Origin: Croceivirga sp.
GTDB lineage: Bacteria > Bacteroidota > Bacteroidia > Flavobacteriales > Flavobacteriaceae
Length of the DNA stretch: 38,996 nt
Assembly (NCBI GenBank): GCA_028284285.1
Contig: JANQSA010000015.1
Span: 1 to 38,996, forward strand
Reading direction: 5' to 3'
Shown: positions 1 to 7,535 of the stretch, in pieces
Layout of the letters: the number at the start of each line of letters is the position of its first letter
How positions within the stretch are numbered: position 1 is the stretch's first letter
Notes under the pieces: generated by a model
Seen by the model: only the letters and a program-made list of their open reading frames with translations
Database searches by the model: none
Told to the model about the DNA's origin: nothing
Program-made: the position numbers and the translations under genes

Positions 1-94
1 AGATGTTAGATGTTAGATGTTAGATGTTAGATGTTAGATGTTAGATGTTAGATGTTAGATGTTAGATGTTAGATGTTAGATGTTAGATGTTAGA
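1..94. repeat. Heptamer tandem repeat (AGATGTT)n upstream of lptE
   Basis: Thirteen perfect head-to-tail copies of AGATGTT fill positions 1-91, followed by a partial AGA. The array runs off the left edge, so the true copy number is unknown. Seven is not divisible by three, so every reading frame cycles through the same 21-base pattern, in which ATG opens a six-codon frame (MLDVRC) that closes at TAG just before the next ATG. The ATG at 80 happens to be in frame with lptE. This looks like a simple-sequence repeat prone to changes in copy number. There are no spacers, so it is not a CRISPR array. Confidence 0.95.
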
Positions 95-97
95 AAG

Positions 98-613
98 ATG
101 AAAAAAATAATTTTAGCTTTTGGAATTTGTTTTTTGGGATTTTCCCAAAGTTGCGGGGTGTATAACTTTTCAGGGGCCAGTACAGGAACGGCAGAATCTG
201 TAGAAGTAAAATTTTTCCAGAACTACGCTGACCAAAGTCCCGGTTCTACCATTGAGCCCGGACTGGATATAGACTTCACCAATGCTTTACAGGATCTTAT
301 TACCAATCTGACCAGTTTGAACCTCACAGGAAGCGGAGGGGACCTCGTCTACGAAGGTGAAATTGTGGAGTATCGTGTCTCCCCTATGAGTGCCACAGCC
401 AACCAAACCGCCGCACAAAACCGATTAACCATGACCGTGAATGTACGCTTCTTTAATACCACCAAAGAAGATTCGGATTTTGAAAAGCGTTTTTCGTTTT
501 TCTTTGACTTTCCTGATGTTGAACTATTGGAAAATGTGAAAGGAGAAGCACATGAGGTACTTTTTGAACGGATTACCCAGGATATTTTTAACGCTTCCCT
601 TGCAGACTGGTAG
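98..613 (+). CDS. lptE: LptE-family LPS assembly lipoprotein
   Basis: LptE is the outer-membrane lipoprotein that plugs the LptD barrel and helps insert lipopolysaccharide into the outer leaflet. The 171-residue product has a lipoprotein signal peptide with the acylated Cys at about residue 19 (SQSC), then a compact alpha/beta domain of the Bacteroidota LptE type. I start it at 98 (MKKIIL) rather than at the in-frame ATG at 80, because the latter only translates the tandem repeat and would put charged residues before the signal peptide. It leads a tight run: the next gene starts 2 bases after its stop. In related genomes a sigma-54-dependent Fis-family regulator usually lies just upstream, here outside the window. 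Family assignment is fairly secure; function is inferred from family. Confidence 0.85.
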   Translation: MKKIILAFGICFLGFSQSCGVYNFSGASTGTAESVEVKFFQNYADQSPGSTIEPGLDIDFTNALQDLITNLTSLNLTGSGGDLVYEGEIVEYRVSPMSATANQTAAQNRLTMTVNVRFFNTTKEDSDFEKRFSFFFDFPDVELLENVKGEAHEVLFERITQDIFNASLADW

Positions 614-615
614 CT

Positions 616-1491
616 ATGAATGTTTCCGATTTTATAACCCTGCTCCAGGACCCTAACATTGTCCTTTCTCCAAAACAGACAAGGGAATTAGAGTCCGTTT
701 TGCAGGAATATCCCTATTTTCAAGCGGCTCGGGCATTACACTTAAAAGGGTTAAAAGGTTTGGAATCCTTTAAGTACAATGCTGCCTTAAAGATTACCGC
801 AGCGCATACCGCTGACAGGGAAGTGCTTTTTGATTTTATTACCAGCAGGGAATTTGACCAAAACCATATCGCCAATACTATTATTGGCCGTGAGACGTCG
901 CTCAAGGAAAAAGAAATCATCTCCGAAGAAATTGAACCGAATCCCGATGCAAAGACTATCCTTGGTGGTTCCGATGAAAACCCCTTGCCGCAAAATATAA
1001 CACAGGCAGAACGTATTTTGGACCCTTCCTTATTTGACGACACAACATCTACCCGAACCGAGAAAAAAGATCCGGGACAACAAGATCAATTGGAATTGGG
1101 TAAACCGCTACCCTTTGCTAAAAACGAGAAACATTCCTTCATGGAGTGGTTACAACTTGCCCAACAAAAGCCCATTGAACGCGAACCGGAATTGGATATA
1201 CACTCCTTGAAAAAACAGAAGAAGTTTGCGCTGCTCGACAAATTCATTGAAAACAATCCCAAGATTGTTCCCAAAGAGGAGCTCAAGACAAAAGTGGACA
1301 TCAAGGAGTCTTTGAAAATAGATTCGAATGAACTGATGACCGAAACCCTGGCAAAGGTTTACCTCGAACAAAAAAAGTATAAGAAAGCAATACAAGCTTA
1401 TAAAATATTGAGTTTGAAATATCCGGAAAAAAGTGGTTTCTTTGCCGACCAGATTCGGGCGGTGAAAAACCTGTATAAAGAAGAGGATTGA
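616..1491 (+). CDS. Uncharacterised TPR-like protein between lptE and secG
   Basis: This 291-residue protein has no signal peptide or membrane segment, so it is probably cytoplasmic. The N-terminal 75 residues form a helical region with a pattern I recognise from Bacteroidota proteins of unknown function. The middle (about 100-210) is charged and low in predicted structure. The C-terminus (about 240-285) contains one clear tetratricopeptide-like helix pair (LAKVYLEQKKYKKAIQAY). It sits 2 bases after lptE and 4 bases before secG, so co-transcription with envelope-biogenesis genes is likely. That context hints at a scaffold role in secretion or LPS transport, but nothing in the sequence shows a catalytic function. 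The ATG at 616 is the natural start. Confidence 0.8.
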   Translation: MNVSDFITLLQDPNIVLSPKQTRELESVLQEYPYFQAARALHLKGLKGLESFKYNAALKITAAHTADREVLFDFITSREFDQNHIANTIIGRETSLKEKEIISEEIEPNPDAKTILGGSDENPLPQNITQAERILDPSLFDDTTSTRTEKKDPGQQDQLELGKPLPFAKNEKHSFMEWLQLAQQKPIEREPELDIHSLKKQKKFALLDKFIENNPKIVPKEELKTKVDIKESLKIDSNELMTETLAKVYLEQKKYKKAIQAYKILSLKYPEKSGFFADQIRAVKNLYKEED

Positions 1492-1495
1492 CGAC

Positions 1496-1858
1496 ATGAG
1501 TACATTTACCATTTTTTTAGTTCTTATCATCATAGTTTGCCTTTTATTGGTTTTGGTCATAATGGTACAAAATCCTAAAGGTGGGGGATTATCTTCCTCC
1601 TTTGGAGGAGGGGGCAACCAGGTGGTTGGAGGTGTAAAAAAGACCGGAGATTTTTTGGACAGGAGCACCTGGACCTTAGCAGGACTTCTTATCGTATTGA
1701 TCCTGCTGTCTAATGTTGCGCTTAAAGGCAGTTACGGCACACCAGATTCAAAGTTATTGCAAGGTGATGACATAGAAACCACCATACCGGAAACGGTACC
1801 CGAAGAAGTACCTGAACAAGTTCCAGCAGCAGATAATTCCCTGGATACCATTCAATAG
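1496..1858 (+). CDS. secG: Preprotein translocase subunit SecG
   Basis: SecG is the small non-essential subunit of the SecYEG channel and aids SecA-driven translocation across the inner membrane. The 120-residue product has two membrane segments (about 5-24 and 58-76) separated by the family hallmark MVQNPKGGGLSSSFGG. A Pro/Glu-rich acidic tail of roughly 40 residues follows the second segment. Such tails vary among Bacteroidota SecG proteins and make this one longer than the Escherichia coli protein. It follows the TPR-like gene by 4 bases and is the last gene of the lptE transcription unit before the groES promoter region. Confidence 0.93.
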   Translation: MSTFTIFLVLIIIVCLLLVLVIMVQNPKGGGLSSSFGGGGNQVVGGVKKTGDFLDRSTWTLAGLLIVLILLSNVALKGSYGTPDSKLLQGDDIETTIPETVPEEVPEQVPAADNSLDTIQ

Positions 1859-1888
1859 TAAAATGCTTTTTGAATACTACGTGCCGGC

Positions 1889-1912
1889 CGAAATGACAAG
1901 CTGGCATTTTCG
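1889..1912 (+). promoter_or_regulatory. Imperfect inverted repeat upstream of groES: terminator of secG or activator site
   Basis: The segment pairs CGAAATG-A-CA with TG-G-CATTT-T-CG around a three-base loop, with one A/G mismatch and one bulged T. T-rich sequence follows (TTTTCGTTTT). It could end the lptE–secG transcript. It could also be an upstream activator site, because it lies about 55-80 bases before the start expected from the sigma-54-like promoter at 1942-1956. The sequence alone does not decide between the two. Confidence 0.4.
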
Positions 1913-1941
1913 TTTTAACAGTTTGTCAGGTTTTTTCCAAA

Positions 1942-1956
1942 TGGCACAATTTCTGC
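1942..1956 (+). promoter_or_regulatory. Candidate sigma-54 promoter for groES–groEL
   Basis: The sequence TGGCACAATTTCTGC matches the sigma-54 (RpoN) consensus TGGCAC-N5-TTGC at all but one conserved base, and has the required GG-N10-GC spacing (GG at 1943-1944, GC at 1955-1956). Transcription would begin near 1967-1968, about 36 bases before the groES ATG. No CIRCE element and no convincing TTTG/TAnnTTTG promoter is visible in this gap. Sigma-54 needs an enhancer-binding activator, which would fit the regulator gene commonly found next to lptE in this family. Confidence 0.6.
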
Positions 1957-2003
1957 CCATAGGAATGCAAAATTCAAGAAACTAATACCTAAATTTTATA
2001 CAA

Positions 2004-2282
2004 ATGGCTAAAGTTGATATCAAACCATTAGCAGACAGGGTTTTAATTGAACCCATGGCAGCAGAAACCAAAACAGCCTCTGGCATTATTATTCCTGACA
2101 CCGCTAAGGAAAAACCGCAAAAAGGAAAAGTAGTCGCCGTAGGTCCTGGCACAAAAGACGAAGAAATGTCCGTAAAAGTGGGAGATTCTGTGCTATATGG
2201 AAAATATGCCGGCACCGATCTTAAGCTGGATGGTGTGGACTATCTCATCATGCGACAAAGCGATATTTTGGCAATCGTCTAA
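2004..2282 (+). CDS. groES: Co-chaperonin GroES
   Basis: GroES is the heptameric lid of the GroEL chamber in the cytoplasm. The 92-residue length is normal for the family. The mobile loop that binds GroEL is visible at about residues 16-33 (TASGIIIP), and the beta-barrel core ends with [10 protein letters not shown]. It stands 113 bases before groEL in the usual order and is probably co-transcribed with it. A candidate sigma-54 promoter lies 48-62 bases upstream of the start codon. The start at 2004 (MAKVDIKPL) matches family N-termini. Confidence 0.97.
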   Translation: MAKVDIKPLADRVLIEPMAAETKTASGIIIPDTAKEKPQKGKVVAVGPGTKDEEMSVKVGDSVLYGKYAGTDLKLDGVDYLIMRQSDILAIV

Positions 2283-2395
2283 TTGTAAATTCAAAAAACA
2301 CATTTCAGAATCCAAAAGACTATTGCAGTTGACTACTGTTTTTCCTTGGCATTTGGGCTTTGAAATTCTAAACATTTCAACTAAAAAATATAAAC

Positions 2396-4027
2396 ATGGC
2401 AAAAGACATAACATTTGAAATTGAAGCCAGAGATGGCTTAAAGCGAGGCGTGGATGCCCTGGCCAATGCAGTAAAAGTAACACTGGGCCCTAAAGGAAGA
2501 AACGTTATTGTAAGTAAATCTTTTGGTGCCCCACAGGTGACCAAAGACGGAGTAACCGTAGCCAAAGAGATTGAATTGGAAGACGCCCTGGAAAACATGG
2601 GTGCACAGATGGTAAAGGAAGTAGCTTCCAAGACCAATGACCTGGCCGGAGACGGAACTACCACAGCTACCGTATTGGCACAGGCTATTGTTAAAGAAGG
2701 TCTGAAAAACGTAGCTGCAGGAGCTAATCCCATGGATCTAAAACGAGGGATTGACAAGGCAGTAGATGCTATTGTTAATGATCTGGCAAAACAATCCAAA
2801 AAAGTAGGAGATTCTTCCGAGAAGATCAAGCAGGTAGCTGCTATTTCTGCCAACAATGATGAAAACATTGGTGATTTAATTGCCCAGGCCTTTGATAAAG
2901 TTGGAAAAGAAGGAGTGATCACTGTTGAAGAAGCCAAAGGAACTGACACGTATGTAGATGTTGTAGAAGGTATGCAGTTTGACCGTGGTTACCTTTCCCC
3001 TTATTTTGTTACCGATTCCGAAAAAATGATCGCGGAATTAGACAACCCCTATATTTTATTGTTCGATAAAAAGATCTCAGCAATGAAAGATCTGCTACCG
3101 GTATTGGAACCTGTAGCACAATCGGGAAAACCCCTTTTAATTATTGCAGAAGATGTTGATGGTGAAGCCTTGGCCACTTTAGTGGTAAATAAGCTTAGAG
3201 GATCCCTTAAAATTGCTGCTGTTAAGGCTCCCGGTTTTGGGGACCGAAGAAAAGCCATGTTGGAAGATATTGCCATCCTGACAAACGGTACTGTAATCTC
3301 TGAGGAGCGCGGCTTTACCCTCGAGAATGCTACCGTAGATATGTTAGGTACTACTGAACGGGTAACTATTGACAAAGACAATACTACCATCGTAAACGGC
3401 TCAGGGGCGGCTAAAAACATCAAAGCACGTGTTAACCAGATCAAGTCTCAAATAGAGACCACAACCTCTGATTATGACAAAGAAAAGTTACAAGAGCGTT
3501 TGGCTAAACTAGCCGGCGGGGTAGCTGTATTGTACGTAGGGGCGGCCTCTGAGGTAGAAATGAAAGAGAAAAAGGATCGGGTAGACGACGCACTTCATGC
3601 CACAAGGGCAGCTGTTGAAGAAGGAATTGTCTCCGGAGGTGGCGTAGCATTGGTTCGGGCCAAAACCACACTAAAAAAAGTGAGTACCGAAAATGAGGAT
3701 GAGGCTACCGGTCTGCAAATTGTAGCGCGCGCCATAGAATCCCCACTGCGTACCATAGTGGAGAATGCCGGTGGAGAAGGTTCCGTGGTAGTAGCAAAAG
3801 TAATGGATGAAAAAGGCGACTTTGGTTACGATGCCAAGGCCGATAAATACGTGGAAATGATGAAAGCCGGGATCATTGACCCTACCAAGGTAACCCGGAT
3901 AGCGTTGGAAAATGCAGCTTCTGTTGCAGGGATGATCTTAACCACGGAATGTGCCCTGACCGATATAAAAGAGGATACTCCTCCTGCTCCTCCAATGGGA
4001 GGAGGCGGTATGCCCGGAATGATGTAA
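2396..4027 (+). CDS. groEL: Chaperonin GroEL
   Basis: GroEL is the ATP-driven 14-subunit chaperonin that folds cytoplasmic proteins. The product is 543 residues, within the family's normal range. The ATP-binding signature GDGTTT lies at 85-90, the equatorial, intermediate and apical domains follow in order, and the C-terminus carries the typical Gly/Met tail ([10 protein letters not shown]). The 113-base gap after groES holds no promoter I can defend, so the pair is probably one transcript. A strong hairpin with T-rich flanks follows the stop codon. Confidence 0.98.
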   Translation: MAKDITFEIEARDGLKRGVDALANAVKVTLGPKGRNVIVSKSFGAPQVTKDGVTVAKEIELEDALENMGAQMVKEVASKTNDLAGDGTTTATVLAQAIVKEGLKNVAAGANPMDLKRGIDKAVDAIVNDLAKQSKKVGDSSEKIKQVAAISANNDENIGDLIAQAFDKVGKEGVITVEEAKGTDTYVDVVEGMQFDRGYLSPYFVTDSEKMIAELDNPYILLFDKKISAMKDLLPVLEPVAQSGKPLLIIAEDVDGEALATLVVNKLRGSLKIAAVKAPGFGDRRKAMLEDIAILTNGTVISEERGFTLENATVDMLGTTERVTIDKDNTTIVNGSGAAKNIKARVNQIKSQIETTTSDYDKEKLQERLAKLAGGVAVLYVGAASEVEMKEKKDRVDDALHATRAAVEEGIVSGGGVALVRAKTTLKKVSTENEDEATGLQIVARAIESPLRTIVENAGGEGSVVVAKVMDEKGDFGYDAKADKYVEMMKAGIIDPTKVTRIALENAASVAGMILTTECALTDIKEDTPPAPPMGGGGMPGMM

Positions 4028-4061
4028 TCGGAAAAGATTATCTCCGATGAGTCCAAAAAAG

Positions 4062-4085
4062 AACGCCCTGAAAATTCAGGGCGTT
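4062..4085. terminator. Bidirectional intrinsic terminator after groEL
   Basis: An 11-base perfect inverted repeat (AACGCCCTGAA / TTCAGGGCGTT) surrounds a short AA centre. On the plus strand TTCTTTT follows; on the minus strand CTTTTTTGG follows. It lies between the convergent groEL and HMA–MauE genes and can end both transcripts. Confidence 0.9.
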
Positions 4086-4116
4086 TTCTTTTAAAGAAGG
4101 GCAATTAGCTCGAAAA

Positions 4117-4833
4117 TCAAAAAACCTGAAAAAGCATCCCACCCGCCATCAATAGCATTATCGCATTTTCAATAAAGGTAGCCTCGGTCATGGGCAGATT
4201 CAACGCCGTACCCAAACAAGCGCAACGGATAGCCTTTTTATCTATTAAGGTTTTCATTACCCCAACCGTGGTAATTCCCAAAATGATGATGGTTGCCACC
4301 AGTGCCAACGGGATCTGAAACCGCATCAAAAAAAGCAATCCCAGCACGAGTTCAAGAAAAGGGTAAACCCAACCATATGCCGGCACTGCTTTTGCCAAAG
4401 GGTCATACATTTGAAAACTCTCCGAAAAACCTTTTACATCCAACAATTTAAAGAAGCTGAACACAATATAAAACAGGCCCATAAAATCCAGCATCGCTTC
4501 ATCAATACGCCAATCCTTATAATTCAACAAAACCGATGCAGCAAACAAATACAAAAAGATAAGAAACAGCGGTCGCAACTGCTGAAACTTAGATTGCCGA
4601 ACAGGCTTCGCCATTTGGGCGGCTGGGGGTACGGCCTCCGTAATACCATATTTTTCCGAAAGTGCTTTTTGAAAAGCGGCTAACGGTAATTGATCCTGTG
4701 AGGAAATTGTAGCTTCCCCACTAGTCAAATCCACCGCCACTTGCTCTACCCCCTCAACCGCCAATAACTTCTGGGTCACCGAAGCAACACATCCCTCACA
4801 GGTCATCCCGGAGACGTTATAGGTAGTTGTCAT
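4117..4833 (-). CDS. HMA domain–MauE/DoxX-like membrane fusion protein
   Basis: This 238-residue protein joins two modules. Residues 1-65 are a heavy-metal-associated (HMA) domain with the soft-metal site GMTCEGC (Cys12, Cys15), as in copper chaperones and copper ATPases. After a short linker come four membrane segments (about 88-105, 117-133, 155-195 as two, 220-237) resembling the MauE/DoxX redox-membrane family, including the CACLG motif (Cys204, Cys206). It overlaps the upstream HMA gene by 4 bases (ATGA), so translation is probably coupled. Known: HMA domains bind Cu(I), Zn or similar ions. Inferred: a metal-handling or thiol-redox step at the inner membrane. It is unlikely to be an ATPase, because no phosphorylation or nucleotide motif is present. 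Confidence 0.85.
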   Translation of the reverse strand: MTTTYNVSGMTCEGCVASVTQKLLAVEGVEQVAVDLTSGEATISSQDQLPLAAFQKALSEKYGITEAVPPAAQMAKPVRQSKFQQLRPLFLIFLYLFAASVLLNYKDWRIDEAMLDFMGLFYIVFSFFKLLDVKGFSESFQMYDPLAKAVPAYGWVYPFLELVLGLLFLMRFQIPLALVATIIILGITTVGVMKTLIDKKAIRCACLGTALNLPMTEATFIENAIMLLMAGGMLFQVF

Positions 4834-5192
4834 GGACGGTGTTTATTGTTATCATTCGTATCCTCCTCCCGATATTTGCAGCAGAAGTGGATTTTATCGT
4901 AGGCTTCTTGTGTAGCTTTTAGTTCCTTGGTATCATGGCCCGCAACTGCCAAAGCGGTTTTAATTGCCATGGTATTGGTTTTTCGCTCATCAATAATCAG
5001 AGAAAGTTCATGAGAAGGAATATCCCAAACCGCGTATTTCACCCCATCAACGCCCAAAGCGGCTTTTTCTATCCGCGTTTTACACATTTCACATACCCCA
5101 TCTACTTCAAAGGTCACTTTTTTGTTCTTTTCCTGAGCAAGCGCAAGGTTAGCCACGAATAGTGCTACTATTATTGTCAAAAATTGCTTCAT
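4830..5192 (-). CDS. Periplasmic HMA (heavy-metal-associated) protein
   Basis: The 120-residue product has a Sec signal peptide (about 1-20, cleavage after LALAQ) followed by one HMA domain with a CEMC metal site (Cys34, Cys37). It is therefore probably a periplasmic metallochaperone. A second thiol site lies near the C-terminus (HFCC: His102, Cys104, Cys105), outside the normal HMA fold, and the last residues are rich in charged and polar residues. It sits 23 bases after the TonB-dependent receptor gene and overlaps the HMA–MauE gene. The context suggests it takes a metal ion, most likely Cu(I), from the outer membrane side to the inner membrane. The metal is inferred, not shown. Confidence 0.85.
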   Translation of the reverse strand: MKQFLTIIVALFVANLALAQEKNKKVTFEVDGVCEMCKTRIEKAALGVDGVKYAVWDIPSHELSLIIDERKTNTMAIKTALAVAGHDTKELKATQEAYDKIHFCCKYREEDTNDNNKHRP

Positions 5193-5215
5193 TTTTCTTG
5201 ATTTATACGGTTAAT

Positions 5216-7459
5216 TTATGATTTAAATCGGAATCCGATATATACCATCCTTCCTAAAATAGGAGCATATACAATGGTAGTATCAAAAGTTGTGCTAAAA
5301 GGATCTTGTGCATTCAGTACTGGCCCCGGCTGGGTCACCGCCGTTAAATTCTCGCCTCCGAGATACACCTCAAACTTCCTGGAAAACACTTTGGTTACCT
5401 GGGCATTCATCAGACTATAACCGTCAACAAAATCCCCCAATTGCAAATCATTTGGGTTCTCCGAAGTATCCGGCAAGCGTTGTTCTCCTAAGGTATGTAA
5501 GGTATAGTCAAATCGCCATTGTGCCCCGTTTTCTTTTGCCTGAGTTTCATATCCCAAATTCGCAAAGAACCGGTTTCTGGCAATCATTGGCTTTTGGAGC
5601 AGACCGGTTTGATACTGGGTTTTTACATCATAGAATTTATAGGCCGATCGGAAATCCAAATTCGGTAAAATCTCATGATTTAACTCTAGCTGTAAGCTGT
5701 TGGCATAGCTTTCGCCTTCAAGGTTGGAAAACGCTATCTCCCTTGGATTCTCCCAATCCACAACCACTTGATTTTCAAAATCTGTTCGATAAAAATCTAC
5801 CGAGATAGTACCGGGACGTTCAAATAAGGTGAACCCTTGTAAAAAACTAACCCCAAAATTAACCGCTTTCTCAGGATCAAAACCATATACCGGCCCTCCA
5901 TTACCCAGTAATTGAGGTGTTCTGGAGGAAGCAAATAGTTGTTGGTTTTCCGCAAAGACATTGGCCGCTCGCCTACCAATGCCAAAGGACCCCCTTAAAC
6001 TTGCACGCTCCCAGGGGGTATACCTGATATGAAATCGGGGCGTGAAAAAGTTTCCCAATCGGTTATGCGTATCAAAACGCAGTCCGGCAGTAAGACTAAC
6101 CTTCTCCAAATCGTCGTAGCCGTATTCGAAAAAAGCTCCGCCTGAACTATCGCTTCTCCCAAAGTTTTGGGTGTTCACCAGTTCGGTATACCCATCATAC
6201 GCAAAGGTCAATCCTGCTTTGAATTTGTGTTGTGTACTTCCGATTATAGAGTTAAAAATGAGATTGGAATACACACTCTCGTGTTCAATATCATATACAT
6301 TAAGTCCGTAGTAGGATTCTTGTTCATGATTGCTGTAGGAGGCCTGGAAGCCAAAACTCTGAAAGGGCAATTCCGGGAATACATACCCCAGCTTTAGCGA
6401 GGTATCAAAACGCCGTGTATCAATCTCACTCCCCCACGCGTTGGTAGTAAATCTATCCGGATCCGGATCAAAATTGGTCTGCCCTACCTGTTTCTCATCG
6501 TTTAAAAATCTGAGGTTAACAAAACTCACCCATCCTTTTTCCGGGTTCTGATATTGCCAACGGCTTAAAATATTCACCTGATTGGATAAAGGCACGTCCA
6601 GGAATCCGTCATCGTTATTATCCACTTCCACCGTACGCTGATTCCCGTGCAGATAGAGCCCGGTACTCCATTTATCTGATAGTTTATAGTTAAAATGACT
6701 ATTCAACTCCAATCTCCCATTGAGATTGGCATATCCATTTACAAATATGGGAACATCGGTAAATGGTTTTACCAGCTCCGTATTAATTTGCCCTGAAATA
6801 CTTTCAAAGCCATTGATCACACTTCCAGCCCCTTTAGTGATCTGAATACTTTCTACCCAGGTCCCCGGGATAAAAGTAAGCCCATAGGTTTGTGAAGCTC
6901 CCCTGATCATAGGAATGTTCTCCTGGGTAATTAAAAGGTAAGGGCTTGTTAACCCCAACATCTGGATCTGTTTGGTCCCCGTTAAAGCATCATTAAAATT
7001 GACATCAATGGCCGGGTTAGTTTCAAAACTTTCCGAGAGATTGCAACAGGCCGCCTTTAAGAGCTCCGCACTGTTCACGGTCACCACATTTTGCGCAGAA
7101 AAAAAAGTTTTTTGCAGCGCTTCCCGCTCTTTCTCTACTACCACTTCTTCCAATTGATTAGAGGGCTTTAACCAGTGGCGTATGCTTTGGAGAGCATCAA
7201 GGATTAAGGTGTCCGTAGCAAATCCTACATGGCTAATGATCAATTTATTGTATTCCTTGCTAAAAGGAATTGAAAATTGTCCTTCTTCATTGGTTATGGT
7301 ACCAATGGGAGAGTTTAACCAATAGACATTGGCTCCTGCCAGTCCAATAGGTCTATTGGCTGCATTGGCCTCCATCACCACACCCTCCACCTTTTGCTGC
7401 CCCCAACTGACTGTAAGACCTATTGAAAGGGCAATACATAAAACAAAATATTTTTTCAT
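5216..7459 (-). CDS. TonB-dependent receptor, probably metal-linked
   Basis: This 747-residue outer-membrane protein has a signal peptide (about 1-20), a carboxypeptidase-regulatory-like beta domain (about 22-95), a TonB-box-like segment (LEEVVVEKE, about 103-111), a plug domain (about 120-225) and a 22-strand-type barrel ending in an aromatic-rich strand (MVYIGFRFKS). TonB receptors import scarce ligands using the proton-motive force. The plug carries an adjacent Cys pair (Cys138-Cys139), uncommon in this compartment. It lies between a Cys/His-rich HYC_CC_PP gene and two HMA genes on the same strand, which points to a copper or other soft-metal ligand rather than a glycan. There is no SusD partner. 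Substrate is inferred from neighbours only. Confidence 0.88.
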   Translation of the reverse strand: MKKYFVLCIALSIGLTVSWGQQKVEGVVMEANAANRPIGLAGANVYWLNSPIGTITNEEGQFSIPFSKEYNKLIISHVGFATDTLILDALQSIRHWLKPSNQLEEVVVEKEREALQKTFFSAQNVVTVNSAELLKAACCNLSESFETNPAIDVNFNDALTGTKQIQMLGLTSPYLLITQENIPMIRGASQTYGLTFIPGTWVESIQITKGAGSVINGFESISGQINTELVKPFTDVPIFVNGYANLNGRLELNSHFNYKLSDKWSTGLYLHGNQRTVEVDNNDDGFLDVPLSNQVNILSRWQYQNPEKGWVSFVNLRFLNDEKQVGQTNFDPDPDRFTTNAWGSEIDTRRFDTSLKLGYVFPELPFQSFGFQASYSNHEQESYYGLNVYDIEHESVYSNLIFNSIIGSTQHKFKAGLTFAYDGYTELVNTQNFGRSDSSGGAFFEYGYDDLEKVSLTAGLRFDTHNRLGNFFTPRFHIRYTPWERASLRGSFGIGRRAANVFAENQQLFASSRTPQLLGNGGPVYGFDPEKAVNFGVSFLQGFTLFERPGTISVDFYRTDFENQVVVDWENPREIAFSNLEGESYANSLQLELNHEILPNLDFRSAYKFYDVKTQYQTGLLQKPMIARNRFFANLGYETQAKENGAQWRFDYTLHTLGEQRLPDTSENPNDLQLGDFVDGYSLMNAQVTKVFSRKFEVYLGGENLTAVTQPGPVLNAQDPFSTTFDTTIVYAPILGRMVYIGFRFKS

Positions 7460-7504
7460 TGATTTTCTGAATTGATTTTACATTCCATTTGAATGCCTTA
7501 AAAC

Positions 7505-7520
7505 ATGCATTCGAACGCAT
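7505..7520. repeat. Near-palindrome between HYC_CC_PP and receptor genes
   Basis: ATGCATTCGAACGCAT is a 16-base palindrome with a single mismatched pair, centred on TTCGAA. It lies in the 76-base gap inside the metal-linked gene cluster, and a second small inverted repeat (CATTC / GAATG) lies next to it. It could be an operator or an RNA hairpin that tunes expression of the receptor. No promoter is evident in the gap. Confidence 0.4.
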
Positions 7521-7535
7521 TGGAAAATGCAAAGA

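Noticed and set aside
1-94. CRISPR-like array at the left edge
   Set aside because: The seven-base unit has no spacers and there are no cas genes; it is a simple tandem repeat.
1859-2003. CIRCE/HrcA operator upstream of groES
   Set aside because: I looked for TTAGCACTC-N9-GAGTGCTAA and found nothing close. The inverted repeat at 1889-1912 has a different sequence.
2377-2949. Open frame of 190 codons antisense to groEL, and another at 3049-3444
   Set aside because: They lie opposite a strongly conserved gene, have no start context or recognisable domain, and reflect codon bias of groEL.
5308-5808. Open frame of 166 codons antisense to the TonB-dependent receptor
   Set aside because: It overlaps the barrel-coding part and has no signal peptide, domain or regulatory site.
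5216-7459. SusC-type glycan-uptake receptor
   Set aside because: No SusD-like gene or glycoside hydrolase is nearby, and the neighbours are metal-binding proteins.
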